This document shows, one piece after another, positions 1-7,699 of a stretch of 35,429 bases of DNA. Both the position numbers and the translations under genes were made by a program. Origin of the DNA: Gammaproteobacteria bacterium (GTDB lineage: Bacteria; Pseudomonadota; Gammaproteobacteria; Steroidobacterales; XN24); NCBI GenBank assembly GCA_020341735.1, contig CP070833.1, forward strand, positions 2,793,289 to 2,828,717, read 5' to 3'. The notes under the pieces were generated by a model. The model was not told the origin of the DNA. It saw nothing but the letters and a program-made list of their open reading frames with translations, and made no database searches. Numbering within the stretch: position 1 is the stretch's first letter; each line of letters opens with the position of its first letter.

Positions 1-646
1 AAGCGGTTAGCCAGGACAGGGGCTCCGCCTGCAGGCGCCCCAGAGCCTCCCGCTGTGGCCCCAGATAGCGTCTTAACGCAATGGCATCGCGGCGCAGGTC
101 AGCGAGGTCAGCCCGCATGGAGACATCAGGCCCGTACAAAACGGCCGCCTCGAGCTTCGCTACGACTTCATCCATGTCATCGATCACGTCACTCATACGG
201 TCAGTGAGCCGATCTGTCAGCCGGACCAGGAGGTCACCAGCGCACTCCAGCGGTTTTTCACCATGAGAAGCCACTACGTCCGCCACCGACAGCAGTCGGC
301 GTCGGCAAGTGCTGACGACACGATTCTGCTCGACCCAAAGCCTGACTGAGACCATGTCCTCAGGATTAGCACCGGGATTGAGATTGACGCCGCGCAGCAC
401 GAGCAGGAGTCCCTCCCCGATAGTGCTGCTCCGCGGCCGCGTCTCCTCGGCGAGCAGGGCAGACACGACGATCTTCTGAAGACCGGCCGTGTCTGTGAGC
501 CACTCCTGCGTCTGTTCCTGGGTCGCGTCCAGATGCACCCACAGCAATCCCTGCCCGGGCTGCCATGCGCGGACCTCGCCGCTGCTCAACGGTCGGTGAG
601 TGCCCGTTGACTCGAAGACGAGGGCGTGGATGAGTGCTTCACTCAT
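1..646 (-). CDS. zntB: ZntB/CorA-family metal ion transporter, 5' part only (runs off the left edge)
   Basis: Reading the minus strand from an ATG at 646 gives 215 codons open to the window edge. The ATG is preceded by GGGAGA with about 10 bases of spacing. The protein starts MSEALIHALVFES and contains VLRGVNLNPGANPEDM, followed by a V-x-L-W-V-x-x-x-R-V-V-S-T-x-R-R-R strand. That is the cytoplasmic N-terminal domain pattern of ZntB-type members of the CorA superfamily. A long helical stretch (LTDRLTDRMSDVIDDMDE) follows, as in the stalk helix leading to the membrane. The two C-terminal transmembrane helices and the GMN-type pore motif lie outside the window, so transport function and ion (zinc in ZntB, magnesium in CorA) are inferred from the N-terminal half only. 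It is divergent from the alcohol dehydrogenase at 972, with a perfect TATAAT upstream at 702-707. Confidence 0.8.
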   Translation of the reverse strand, partial: MSEALIHALVFESTGTHRPLSSGEVRAWQPGQGLLWVHLDATQEQTQEWLTDTAGLQKIVVSALLAEETRPRSSTIGEGLLLVLRGVNLNPGANPEDMVSVRLWVEQNRVVSTCRRRLLSVADVVASHGEKPLECAGDLLVRLTDRLTDRMSDVIDDMDEVVAKLEAAVLYGPDVSMRADLADLRRDAIALRRYLGPQREALGRLQAEPLSWLTA

Positions 647-971
647 TTGACATCGTTCTCCCGATGTAAGTGCAACGTCAGTACATTCCGCTGCCGCTCC
701 GATTATATTCGTCCTGCCACCTGCTTGAACACGAATTCACATCACGGCGTGGCCGGTGCCGGCGACCCACCTTTTGTCGTCGGCGAATACTGCCAACGGC
801 GTGCTATAAGAAAGTTCATGGTGTTAAAAATTTGAGTGGTTGCTTTCCTCGACCATGTTCGGAGAATAGGTCGGCGACAAGGTGGCCGGCTTCCTTGCGT
901 CGTCCTGCAACCATCGTGTGTGATCATGCGCAACCTTGATACTCGATTCCGAAGTACACAGGAGGTACCCG
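647..971. other. Divergent intergenic region
   Basis: This 325-base gap separates two divergently transcribed genes. It holds the candidate zntB promoter and, at its right end, the AGGAGG ribosome binding site of the alcohol dehydrogenase. The stretch around 800-835 is AT-rich compared with its surroundings and could carry the plus-strand promoter, but no well-spaced -35/-10 pair is visible. Short open frames here look like no known protein. Confidence 0.5.
702..729 (-). promoter_or_regulatory. Candidate sigma70 promoter of the zntB-like gene
   Basis: On the minus strand there is a perfect TATAAT (plus-strand 702-707). A weak -35 candidate, TTCAAG (724-729), lies 16 bases upstream. Transcription would start near 695 and give a leader of about 50 bases before the ATG at 646. 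The -10 is convincing; the -35 matches only about half of the consensus. Confidence 0.4.
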
Positions 972-1979
972 ATGACGACCGTAAATGCCTATGCCGCCAC
1001 GGAGAAGAACGGCAAGCTAGCCGCCTTCGAGTACCAGCTCGGCGAGCTCGATGCCCATGATGTCGATATCGCGGTCGAGCACTGCGGAATCTGCCACAGC
1101 GATCTCAGCATGCTCGAGAACGCCTGGGGGATGACGACCTATCCTTTCGTGCCGGGACACGAAGTCGTAGGGACCGTTGCGGCCATGGGAACGCGGGTGC
1201 GTGATCTGGCGGTCGGTGACCGGGTGGGCCTCGGCTGGCACTCCGGCTACTGCATGACCTGCGACCAGTGCATGGGTGGCGACCACAACATGTGCGGCAC
1301 CGCCGGCATGACAATCGTCGCGCGTCACGGCGGGTTTTCTGACCGCGTCAGGGCCCAGGACGCCAGTGTTATGAAGCTGCCCGAAGGTCTCGATGCGGCA
1401 GCGGCCGGGCCGCTGCTGTGCGCAGGCATCACCGTATTCAATCCGCTGGTGCAGTTCGACGTGCCGCCGACGGCCCACGTCGGCGTCATCGGCATCGGTG
1501 GCCTCGGTCACTTGGCTGTCCAGTTCGCACGAGCCTGGGGCTGCCACGTCACTGCCATCACCTCACGGGACTCGAAGCGCCAGGAAGCGCTGGATCTGGG
1601 CGCCCACGAGACTATTGTCTCGCGCAATGCGGAAGAGGTCGCCGCCGCGGCGGGCCGATTCGATCTGCTGCTCTCCACCGTCAACGTAAAGTTGGACTGG
1701 GACGCTTTCATGACAACGCTGAAGCCGCGTGGGCGGCTGCATGTACTGGGAGCGATTCTCGAGCCGCTCGACCTGAACTCGATGCCGATGCTTTTCGGCC
1801 AGCACTCCGTATCGGGCTCACCGGTCGGAAGTCCAGCGACGATCCGCAAGATGCTGGAGTTCGCGGCGCGCCACGGCATCAATCCGATGACCGAGCATTT
1901 CCCTTTGAGCCAGGTGAACGAGGCCCTCGACCATCTGCGTGCAGGCAAGGCCCGCTTCCGCATCGTCCTGGACGTATAG
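972..1979 (+). CDS. Zinc-dependent NAD(P) alcohol dehydrogenase (cinnamyl-alcohol dehydrogenase/YahK-Ahr type)
   Basis: This 335-residue medium-chain dehydrogenase would interconvert alcohols and aldehydes with NAD(P)(H) in the cytoplasm. The ATG at 972 is chosen because AGGAGG sits 5 bases upstream; the frame is open further 5' but has no comparable site. CGICHSD (residues 38-44) supplies the catalytic-zinc cysteine C41, and GHE (62-64) the zinc histidine. The [15 protein letters not shown] lobe carries four cysteines for the structural zinc. [17 protein letters not shown] is the Rossmann dinucleotide-binding loop. Length and motif order fit the CAD/ELI3 subgroup that includes YahK and Ahr, which are broad-range aldehyde reductases. 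Cofactor preference and substrate cannot be read from the sequence. The gene stands alone. Confidence 0.92.
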   Translation: MTTVNAYAATEKNGKLAAFEYQLGELDAHDVDIAVEHCGICHSDLSMLENAWGMTTYPFVPGHEVVGTVAAMGTRVRDLAVGDRVGLGWHSGYCMTCDQCMGGDHNMCGTAGMTIVARHGGFSDRVRAQDASVMKLPEGLDAAAAGPLLCAGITVFNPLVQFDVPPTAHVGVIGIGGLGHLAVQFARAWGCHVTAITSRDSKRQEALDLGAHETIVSRNAEEVAAAAGRFDLLLSTVNVKLDWDAFMTTLKPRGRLHVLGAILEPLDLNSMPMLFGQHSVSGSPVGSPATIRKMLEFAARHGINPMTEHFPLSQVNEALDHLRAGKARFRIVLDV

Positions 1980-2225
1980 AGTTCGACCCCGACGGGGGGC
2001 AACGCGGGGGCTTCAAGTCAGAAGAACGGGGTCGCGAGACCGATTAGGCTGGCGGACGCCGCCCGATCCGGATCCCGTCCGGTTATCCTAGGCAGCAGTC
2101 GTGAATTAGGTGGCCCGAGCACGGGCCGGCCTCGCTGAAAGAGTATCGATCCGCTGGCCAGGACGCGCAGGAAAAAAACAGGCAACCGCATTCGCCGCTG
2201 GCTGCTGCAGGCAGCGGCCGTCGCC

Positions 2226-2843
2226 GTGCTCGTTTCGCTGGCCCTGGTCGTGCCGCTGCGCTGGATCGACCCACCCACCAGCGCTTTCATGCTGCGGGAT
2301 CGCCTGACGGGTGTGGACGTCAACCAGCGCTGGATCGATTGGGAAGAGCTCGGCGTATCGCTTCCGATCGCCGTCATCGCCAGCGAAGATCAGAAGTTTC
2401 CGGTCCATCACGGGTTCGACCTGACGTCCATGCAGGACGCGTTGGCGGGAGGGGCCAGTCGTGGTGCCTCGACGATCAGCCAACAGGTCGCCAAGAACCT
2501 CTACCTGTGGCCGGGTCGGAACTGGATTCGAAAGGGCATCGAGGCTTGGCTTACGCTGTTGATCGAGGCTACCTGGAGCAAGCGCCGGATCCTGGAGATC
2601 TATCTCAACATCGCGCAGTTCGGTCCGGGACTGTACGGTGCGCAAGCCGCCACCCGGCACTACTATGGCCGATCGCCCGATCGCATCACTCTCGCCGAGG
2701 CAGCACGACTCGCCACGGTCCTGCCGAGTCCGTCGCGCATCGATCCGAGGGACCAATCTGCCTATGTCGACAAGCGAGCGGCATGGATCCTGGAACAGGT
2801 ACGTGGGCTCGGCGGTCCCGCCTACCTCGGCCGGCTGGATTAG
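2226..2843 (+). CDS. mtgA: Monofunctional biosynthetic peptidoglycan transglycosylase (GT51)
   Basis: The protein polymerises lipid II into glycan strands at the outer face of the inner membrane. GT51 motifs are all present (numbering from 2226): EDQKFPVHHGFD with catalytic Glu54, GASTISQQVAKNLYL (80-94), and RRILEIYLN (120-128) with the second conserved Glu125. The GTG at 2226 is the only ATG/GTG/TTG in frame after the stop at 2136, but it cuts the membrane anchor in half. The in-frame codons upstream read RRKKTGNRIRRWLLQAAAVA, a typical basic segment and first half of the MtgA transmembrane helix. The true start therefore probably lies upstream: CTG at 2154 with GAAAGAG about 10 bases before it, or a frame entering through the A7 run at 2172-2178. 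Function is secure; the N-terminus is not. Confidence 0.9.
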   Translation: MLVSLALVVPLRWIDPPTSAFMLRDRLTGVDVNQRWIDWEELGVSLPIAVIASEDQKFPVHHGFDLTSMQDALAGGASRGASTISQQVAKNLYLWPGRNWIRKGIEAWLTLLIEATWSKRRILEIYLNIAQFGPGLYGAQAATRHYYGRSPDRITLAEAARLATVLPSPSRIDPRDQSAYVDKRAAWILEQVRGLGGPAYLGRLD

Positions 2844-2962
2844 TCGTCACGCACACTTTTGCTGCGACGATGGATCGCCGTCAGGCAGGTCTGGCCGGAC
2901 CCGCTCGCATTGACTGGTTGTCCAGTTGGCAGGGTGCCGCCCACCGGGACACGCGCCCGCGC

Positions 2963-3808
2963 CTACAGGCGTTCCGCCTCGAAGGTATTGCAGGCGTCGA
3001 AGCGGCCCGACGTCATGCCCTGTTTGAACCACCGCACCCGCTGGGCAGAACTGCCATGCGTGAATGACTCCGGCACGACGTAGCCGCCAGCCTGTTTCTG
3101 CAGGCGGTCGTCGCCGATTGCGCTGGCCGCGTTTAGCGCCTCCTCGATATCCCCGGTCTCGAGGATCTGCCGCGAGCGGTCCGCATGATTGGCCCAGATG
3201 CCGGCCAGGCAGTCGGCCTGCAGTTCCAGCCGCACCGATAGCTGGTTGGACTCCGTCTCGCTGACGCGACGACGCATGGACTGGACCTCGCCGGAGATGC
3301 CGGTCAGGTTCTGGACGTGGTGGCCGATCTCGTGAGCGATGACATAGGCTTGGGCGAAGTCCCCCGGGGCATTGTGCCTACTCCTGAGATCGTCGTAGAA
3401 ACTCAGGTCGATATAAACTTTCTGGTCGGCCGGGCAGTAGAAGGGCCCCATCGCCGCCTGCGCGAACCCACAGGCCGACTGGACGGCGCCGGTAAACAGC
3501 ACGAGTGTCGGTTCCTGGTAGCGCTGACCCGACTGCTGGAAGATCGCGTGCCAGGTATCTTCGGTGTCGGCCAGCACGACCGAGACGAAATCGGCCAGTT
3601 CCTGTTGCTCCGGAGAGGGCGGTGTGGTTTCCGTCGTGTAGGTTTGCGACGGCACGCCTTGCATCAATACCCCCGGATCTACGCCAAAATACAGAGCGAT
3701 AAGCACGATCACCACTGTACCGAAGCCACCGCCTGCGACTCCGCGCGAGACACGCCGGCCGCGTCTGTCATCGATGTTGCTACTACGCCTGCCTGTCCGC
3801 CAACGCAT
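2963..3808 (-). CDS. ypfJ: YpfJ-family neutral zinc metallopeptidase
   Basis: This 281-residue protein belongs to the putative neutral zinc metallopeptidase family (PF04228, YpfJ). A basic N-terminus with several Arg is followed by one transmembrane segment (about 29-42, GTVVIVLIALYFG). The C-terminal catalytic part should therefore lie in the periplasm. HEIGHH (159-164) is the zinc-binding HExxH motif. ELQADCLAGIWANHAD downstream supplies the usual third-ligand Glu and conserved Cys. The family N-terminal marker MRWRTGRRSSNIDDRRG is also present. The ATG at 3808 has a GGAG upstream. The physiological substrate is unknown for the family. The gene is convergent with mtgA. Confidence 0.92.
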   Translation of the reverse strand: MRWRTGRRSSNIDDRRGRRVSRGVAGGGFGTVVIVLIALYFGVDPGVLMQGVPSQTYTTETTPPSPEQQELADFVSVVLADTEDTWHAIFQQSGQRYQEPTLVLFTGAVQSACGFAQAAMGPFYCPADQKVYIDLSFYDDLRSRHNAPGDFAQAYVIAHEIGHHVQNLTGISGEVQSMRRRVSETESNQLSVRLELQADCLAGIWANHADRSRQILETGDIEEALNAASAIGDDRLQKQAGGYVVPESFTHGSSAQRVRWFKQGMTSGRFDACNTFEAERL

Positions 3809-3972
3809 CTCCGCTCCAGCCGCAAATGGGTCTACCGAGCCAGGATTGCATCATGCCGATGGACACGCGCTGTGTGCAACCAAGTTGTGAGCCGGAGGCC
3901 GCTCGGCATGCCGCCCGGAGTGGTTTACAATGCTTTTTTCAGCCGTCGCGTGCATGGATTTCGAGCATCAGG

Positions 3973-4341
3973 ATGACCAAAGTACTGCTTGTTGAAGACA
4001 ACGAAATGAACCGGGATATGCTCTCGCGCCGCCTGCAGCGCAAAGGCTTCGAGGTCGCTATCGCCGTAGACGGCCAGGCCGGCGTGGACATGGCCACATC
4101 CGAGAATCCTGACATTATCCTCATGGATCTGAGTCTGCCGGTCATGGACGGATGGGAGGCTACCCGCCGGATCAAGTCGGATGGGACGATCAGCGCAATC
4201 CCCGTCATCGCGCTCACCGCCCATGCCATGCAGGGGGACGAAGAGAAAGCGCTGGAGGCCGGGTGTGACGACTATGACACCAAGCCCGTCAACTTCAAGC
4301 GTCTGCTGGAAAAGATGCAGAAGCTGCTCGACGGATCCTGA
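3973..4341 (+). CDS. Single-domain response regulator (CheY/DivK-like receiver)
   Basis: This 122-residue receiver domain has no output domain. It carries acidic pocket E8/D9, phospho-acceptor D52 (MDLSLP), switch T82 and conserved K104 (KP), so it should be phosphorylatable. The ATG at 3973 is chosen because the domain begins immediately (MTKVLLVEDNEMNRD); the longer upstream frame adds no recognisable sequence. The N-x-x-N/M-R-D start resembles receivers that partner hybrid or orphan histidine kinases. No kinase is in the window, so its partner and target are unknown. A 7-bp hairpin lies about 50 bases beyond the stop. Confidence 0.9.
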   Translation: MTKVLLVEDNEMNRDMLSRRLQRKGFEVAIAVDGQAGVDMATSENPDIILMDLSLPVMDGWEATRRIKSDGTISAIPVIALTAHAMQGDEEKALEAGCDDYDTKPVNFKRLLEKMQKLLDGS

Positions 4342-4389
4342 TTCGCCCTTCCGCAGTGGCGAAGGTAAGCACTGGTGACGAGGTGATGT

Positions 4390-4411
4390 CGGCGCTAAAG
4401 GCTCAGCGCCG
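4390..4411 (+). terminator. GC-rich hairpin downstream of the response regulator
   Basis: Perfect 7-bp stem CGGCGCT (4390-4396) / AGCGCCG (4405-4411) with an 8-base loop, 48 bases past the response regulator stop. No T-tract follows, so it is at best a weak intrinsic terminator. A smaller 6-bp stem, TTCGCC/GGCGAA, lies at 4342-4363 directly after the stop. Confidence 0.3.
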
Positions 4412-4512
4412 GTCGCCCCCCGGTTCACTCGGCAATCCCGGGAGCATCACAGAGTGGGCGCGCCCCGACCCGCTGCCCGCCGTATGAAACCGGGCAACGG
4501 ACTTCAGAAACC

Positions 4513-4872
4513 ATGGTGATTCTCAGTATCGTTCCTATCGTACTCAGCCTGCTGGTGCTCGGCGCTCATTTCCTGCGCTTCGGGCAAATGCCTGCGGTCT
4601 TCGGCACGCTGGTTCTCATCGGCCTCCTGTTCGTGCGCCGACCTTGGGCGGCCCGCATCGTTCAGGTAGCGCTGGTTTTTGCCACCGTGGAGTGGCTGCG
4701 GACCTTGATGCAGCTGACGTTAGAGCGGATGCATGCCGGTCAGCCCTACATGCGCATGGCAGCGATCATCGGAATCGTCGCCGCAGTGACGCTACTGTCG
4801 GCGCTACTGTTCCAGACCCGGCGCCTCGGGAGTACGTATGGGCTCCGGCCGAAGGGCCAACCGACCCGGTAG
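4513..4872 (+). CDS. Small conserved integral membrane protein, function unknown
   Basis: This 119-residue hydrophobic protein has about four predicted membrane helices (roughly 2-20, 27-44, 47-66 and 80-101) and a short basic C-terminal tail. The internal motif FVRRPWAARIVQ followed by VEWLRTLM resembles a group of unnamed small membrane proteins in Proteobacteria, but I cannot assign a domain or role. The ATG at 4513 begins directly with the first helix. The next gene follows on the same strand after about 100 bases, so the two could be co-transcribed. Confidence 0.7.
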   Translation: MVILSIVPIVLSLLVLGAHFLRFGQMPAVFGTLVLIGLLFVRRPWAARIVQVALVFATVEWLRTLMQLTLERMHAGQPYMRMAAIIGIVAAVTLLSALLFQTRRLGSTYGLRPKGQPTR

Positions 4873-4973
4873 CCGCCGCACCGCTGGCGCGTCCCCATGC
4901 TTATCAATCCTTCGTGGGGCCGAGGAGGCGAGAAAGACATCTGCCCGATCCCGGATGGGCATATGCTGAGCGT

Positions 4974-5327
4974 ATGAATCGCGACGTATTCGAGCGGGTT
5001 GTGCACGAGGTGCTTGAGGAACTGCCGGAGTGGGCCATCGAGCAGGTAAACAACTTGCGGGTGATAGTCGAGGAATGCCCGACGCCTGATCAGGATCCAG
5101 ATAACGTAGGACTCCTCGGTTTCTACGAAGGCATCCCATTGCATGAGCGAGGAGCCGAGTATCTCGCCGAGTTGCCGGACACCATTTATATCTTCCGCCG
5201 ATCGCATCTGCAGTTAAGCCTGCCGGAGGACGAACTGGTTGAGGAGATACGCCGGACAGTGCTGCACGAGCTGGCTCATTATTTCGGTATGGACGACGAC
5301 CATCTGGAGGACATTGGCTGGGGTTGA
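4974..5327 (+). CDS. Metallopeptidase family protein (minimal zincin, PF06262/DUF1025)
   Basis: This 117-residue cytoplasmic protein has HELAH at residues 98-102 followed by the family signature FGMDDDHLEDIG. That is the zinc-binding motif and downstream acidic ligand region of the small zincin-like family. The N-terminal half (FERVVHEVLEELPEW, then EECP and LLGFYEGIPL) matches the usual layout of this family, whose length is about 110-140 residues. No signal peptide or membrane segment is seen. The ATG at 4974 is chosen because homologous sequence begins there; the frame is open much further upstream without meaningful content. The substrate is unknown for the family, and proteolytic activity is inferred from the motif. 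Confidence 0.88.
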   Translation: MNRDVFERVVHEVLEELPEWAIEQVNNLRVIVEECPTPDQDPDNVGLLGFYEGIPLHERGAEYLAELPDTIYIFRRSHLQLSLPEDELVEEIRRTVLHELAHYFGMDDDHLEDIGWG

Positions 5328-5575
5328 GTCACTACCGCAACTCATTCGAACCGGCGCATGCGGTTCTTGCTCGCGCCCAAGAAGGCCGCTGAGACATTCA
5401 AGGGCCCGTTCGGAGTCAAGCTCGGGGAATTCCCGCCCTGACACGAATGCGCTATGTTACCCATGCCATGCAGATGGCCGGTGGCGCGCCCGCAAACGAA
5501 GCGCAGGGATTTTGGGGGACGTCCTGGCTTCGTGACAAGCGATCCCGGTCCGTCGGTACTGAGAGGACATTAAGA

Positions 5576-6004
5576 ATGAAGACCATCGAGCAATTGTTGG
5601 GCGCCAAGAACACCGATATCTGGAGTATCGATCCTGACGGACTGATATTCGACGCCATCACGCTGATGGCGGAGAAGGAGATCGGTGCGCTTTTGGTGAT
5701 AGAGGATGAGCGCGTCGTCGGGATCCTGTCCGAACGTGATTACGCTCGCAAGGTTCTGCTCAGGGGGCGGTCTTCCCGTGAGACGCCGGTTCGGGAAATC
5801 ATGACGTCCGACGTGATCTTCGCGACTCCCGATCAGACGGTCGAAGACTGCATGACCCTGATGACCCACAAACGCATCCGCCACCTGCCAGTATTATCCA
5901 ACGGCAGGCTGGTCGGCGTGATCTCCATCGGCGACCTGGTCAAGGCGGTCATCGCCGACCAGCAGGAGACCATCGAGCAGCTGGAGAGCTACATCCGGGG
6001 TTAG
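5576..6004 (+). CDS. Twin CBS-domain protein
   Basis: This 142-residue protein consists of two CBS domains: about 8-60, ending GILSERDYARKVLLRG, and 72-130, ending GVISIGDLVKAVI. It should form a Bateman module that binds an adenine nucleotide or S-adenosyl compound. No catalytic or channel domain is attached, so it probably acts as a stand-alone energy or ligand sensor. The short tail QQETIEQLESYIRG is a typical C-terminal helix for this single-Bateman family. The ATG at 5576 has GAGAGG nine bases upstream, favouring it over the in-frame ATG at 5447. It converges on the aldo/keto reductase. Confidence 0.9.
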   Translation: MKTIEQLLGAKNTDIWSIDPDGLIFDAITLMAEKEIGALLVIEDERVVGILSERDYARKVLLRGRSSRETPVREIMTSDVIFATPDQTVEDCMTLMTHKRIRHLPVLSNGRLVGVISIGDLVKAVIADQQETIEQLESYIRG

Positions 6005-6038
6005 TCGTCGTGACCCGCTCCCGAGTCTGCCCAACGAA

Positions 6039-6992
6039 TCACTCGTCCCATAGATTTTCTAGCGTGTAGGGAGAGCCCTCGGGGCACCAGAAGCTGCCGT
6101 CGACGAAACGGTAGTGGCGATCCATGCCGTCGATGACCGACATATCCGTCTCGTCAAGCGTGATCTGGGCGGCGGCAAAGTTTTCCCTAAGCCTTCCCGG
6201 GTCGGTCGATTTCGGTATGACGCTGGTGCCGCGCTGAAGTGCCCAAGCGAGAATCACCTGGCCTGCCGTGAAACCATGCTTGCCAGCGATTTCGCGGATG
6301 ACAGGGCTATCCAGAAGTCTCGGTTCGTCTTCGTGCTTGACGAAGTCCGGCCGGTCTTTCGAGCCGAGCGGTGAATAAGCGGTCAGCACGATGTTCTGGT
6401 CGTTGCAGTATTCGAGCAGATCCCGCTGTGCCAGGAACGGGTGGCACTCCACTTGATTGGCGACGGGCCTGACCATCGCACTGGCCAGGAGTGCCTGGAT
6501 CTTCTTGCGACTGAAGTTCGATACGCCGATGTGTCTGCACAGACCCGAACCAAGCGCTTCCTCCATGCCTGCCCAGGTCTCCGCGATCGGCGCATCGTCC
6601 AGGGTAAGGAATTCGTCCGGGTTCTCGGGGAAGCCGACTCCCGGACGGTGAGCCACCGGCCAGTGGACCAGGTAGAGGTCCAGGTAATCCAGCCTGAGAT
6701 CCTCCAGCGTGCGTTTGAGCGCCGGCATCACGTCAGCGCGCAGATGGTCGCTGTTCCAGAGCTTCGAGGTGACCCAGAAGTCTTCTCGTCTCAGCTGTCC
6801 GGCATCCATCGCCGCGTTGAATGCTTGCCCGATCTCCGCCTCGTTGCCATAGATCGGTGAGCAGTCGAAGTGACGATAGCCGATCTCGATCGCCTCGCCG
6901 ACGGCATCTGCAACCTCGCCGGGTGCGGATTTCCATGTGCCCAGCCCCAGTGCCGGCCAGCGAGCGCCAGTCTCGAGTTCGAAGAATCTCAC
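6039..6992 (-). CDS. Aldo/keto reductase (AKR1-like aldehyde reductase)
   Basis: This 317-residue TIM-barrel oxidoreductase would reduce aldehydes or ketones with NADPH. The complete catalytic tetrad is visible: D43, Y48 (FDCSPIYGNE), K77 (VTSKLWN) and H110 (LYLVHWP). Family signatures GVSNF and the C-terminal cofactor-binding IPKSTDPGRLRENF are also present, the latter with the Lys and Arg that select NADPH. The start is GTG at 6992, supported by GAGGAGA about 8 bases upstream. The length fits the AKR1 group better than the shorter bacterial AKR5 enzymes. Substrate cannot be predicted. Confidence 0.94.
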   Translation of the reverse strand: MRFFELETGARWPALGLGTWKSAPGEVADAVGEAIEIGYRHFDCSPIYGNEAEIGQAFNAAMDAGQLRREDFWVTSKLWNSDHLRADVMPALKRTLEDLRLDYLDLYLVHWPVAHRPGVGFPENPDEFLTLDDAPIAETWAGMEEALGSGLCRHIGVSNFSRKKIQALLASAMVRPVANQVECHPFLAQRDLLEYCNDQNIVLTAYSPLGSKDRPDFVKHEDEPRLLDSPVIREIAGKHGFTAGQVILAWALQRGTSVIPKSTDPGRLRENFAAAQITLDETDMSVIDGMDRHYRFVDGSFWCPEGSPYTLENLWDE

Positions 6993-7268
6993 GGTACTGT
7001 CTCCTCAGACGTTTCCTAAGGCTGCCGAACTTCTATTTTGAAGCAAGCATCCTGCTTTGCGAACTTGATGCAGAGTACACGAACAGATGCATCGAAGTCC
7101 GGCGACCGCACGGCATGGTGCCGGCCGGTTTTCGCGGCGGTCCCCGGGTTGCTGGATATCCGAGATTAGCCGGACGTGCCTTCCGAACTGCCGAAAGACA
7201 GCGTAATGCCGCACAATGGGATCCGTGGCCTACGGGCCGATATGCACTGCGTGCGCGGGAGGATGTCC

Positions 7269-7646
7269 ATGAATGCGAGACAGATTTATCTGCTGGTTTC
7301 TGCGGTAGGGATCATTCCCATCGCGCTTAGCTATGGCCTCGTTCCGCAAGCCAGCCTGAATTTCCTGTTCGGCGTGGACGTGCCGGCACCGAACGGTGTG
7401 CATATCTTCCGCGCAGTGATGGGTCTTTACCTCGCGCTCGCGGCCTTCTGGTTCGTCGGATTCCGCAGCGTTGCGGTTCGGCAGGCCGCGATCTGGAGCG
7501 CGGTCGTATTTATGCTCGGGCTGGCGGCCGGTCGCGTGCTGAGCCTGCTTGTGGACGGACCGGCCAATTGGCTCCTGGAATTCTACCTGCTGCTGGAAGT
7601 GGTCTTCGGCGGGATCGGGGTTCTCATGCTAACGCGACACGACTGA
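7269..7646 (+). CDS. DUF4345-type small membrane protein
   Basis: This 125-residue protein has about four transmembrane helices (4-24, 42-62, 72-90 and 96-118). The N-terminal LLVSAVGIIPIALSYGLVP, then RAVMGLYLALAAFWF and LLLEVVFGGIG, match my recollection of the DUF4345 pattern; function is unknown. The ATG at 7269 is chosen over the in-frame ATG at 7263 because GGGAGG (7257-7262) then has ideal 6-base spacing. It is divergent from the aldo/keto reductase and convergent with the hydrolase at 7700. Confidence 0.8.
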   Translation: MNARQIYLLVSAVGIIPIALSYGLVPQASLNFLFGVDVPAPNGVHIFRAVMGLYLALAAFWFVGFRSVAVRQAAIWSAVVFMLGLAAGRVLSLLVDGPANWLLEFYLLLEVVFGGIGVLMLTRHD

Positions 7647-7699
7647 GCGGGCGTCCGCAAGAAATCACTCTCACCGTCGGAGTCGGACAGACTCGGTCG

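Noticed and set aside
366-566. 66-codon minus-strand frame near the left edge
   Set aside because: It is out of frame with the ZntB-like gene that runs through the same bases from 646 to the edge with clear family motifs.
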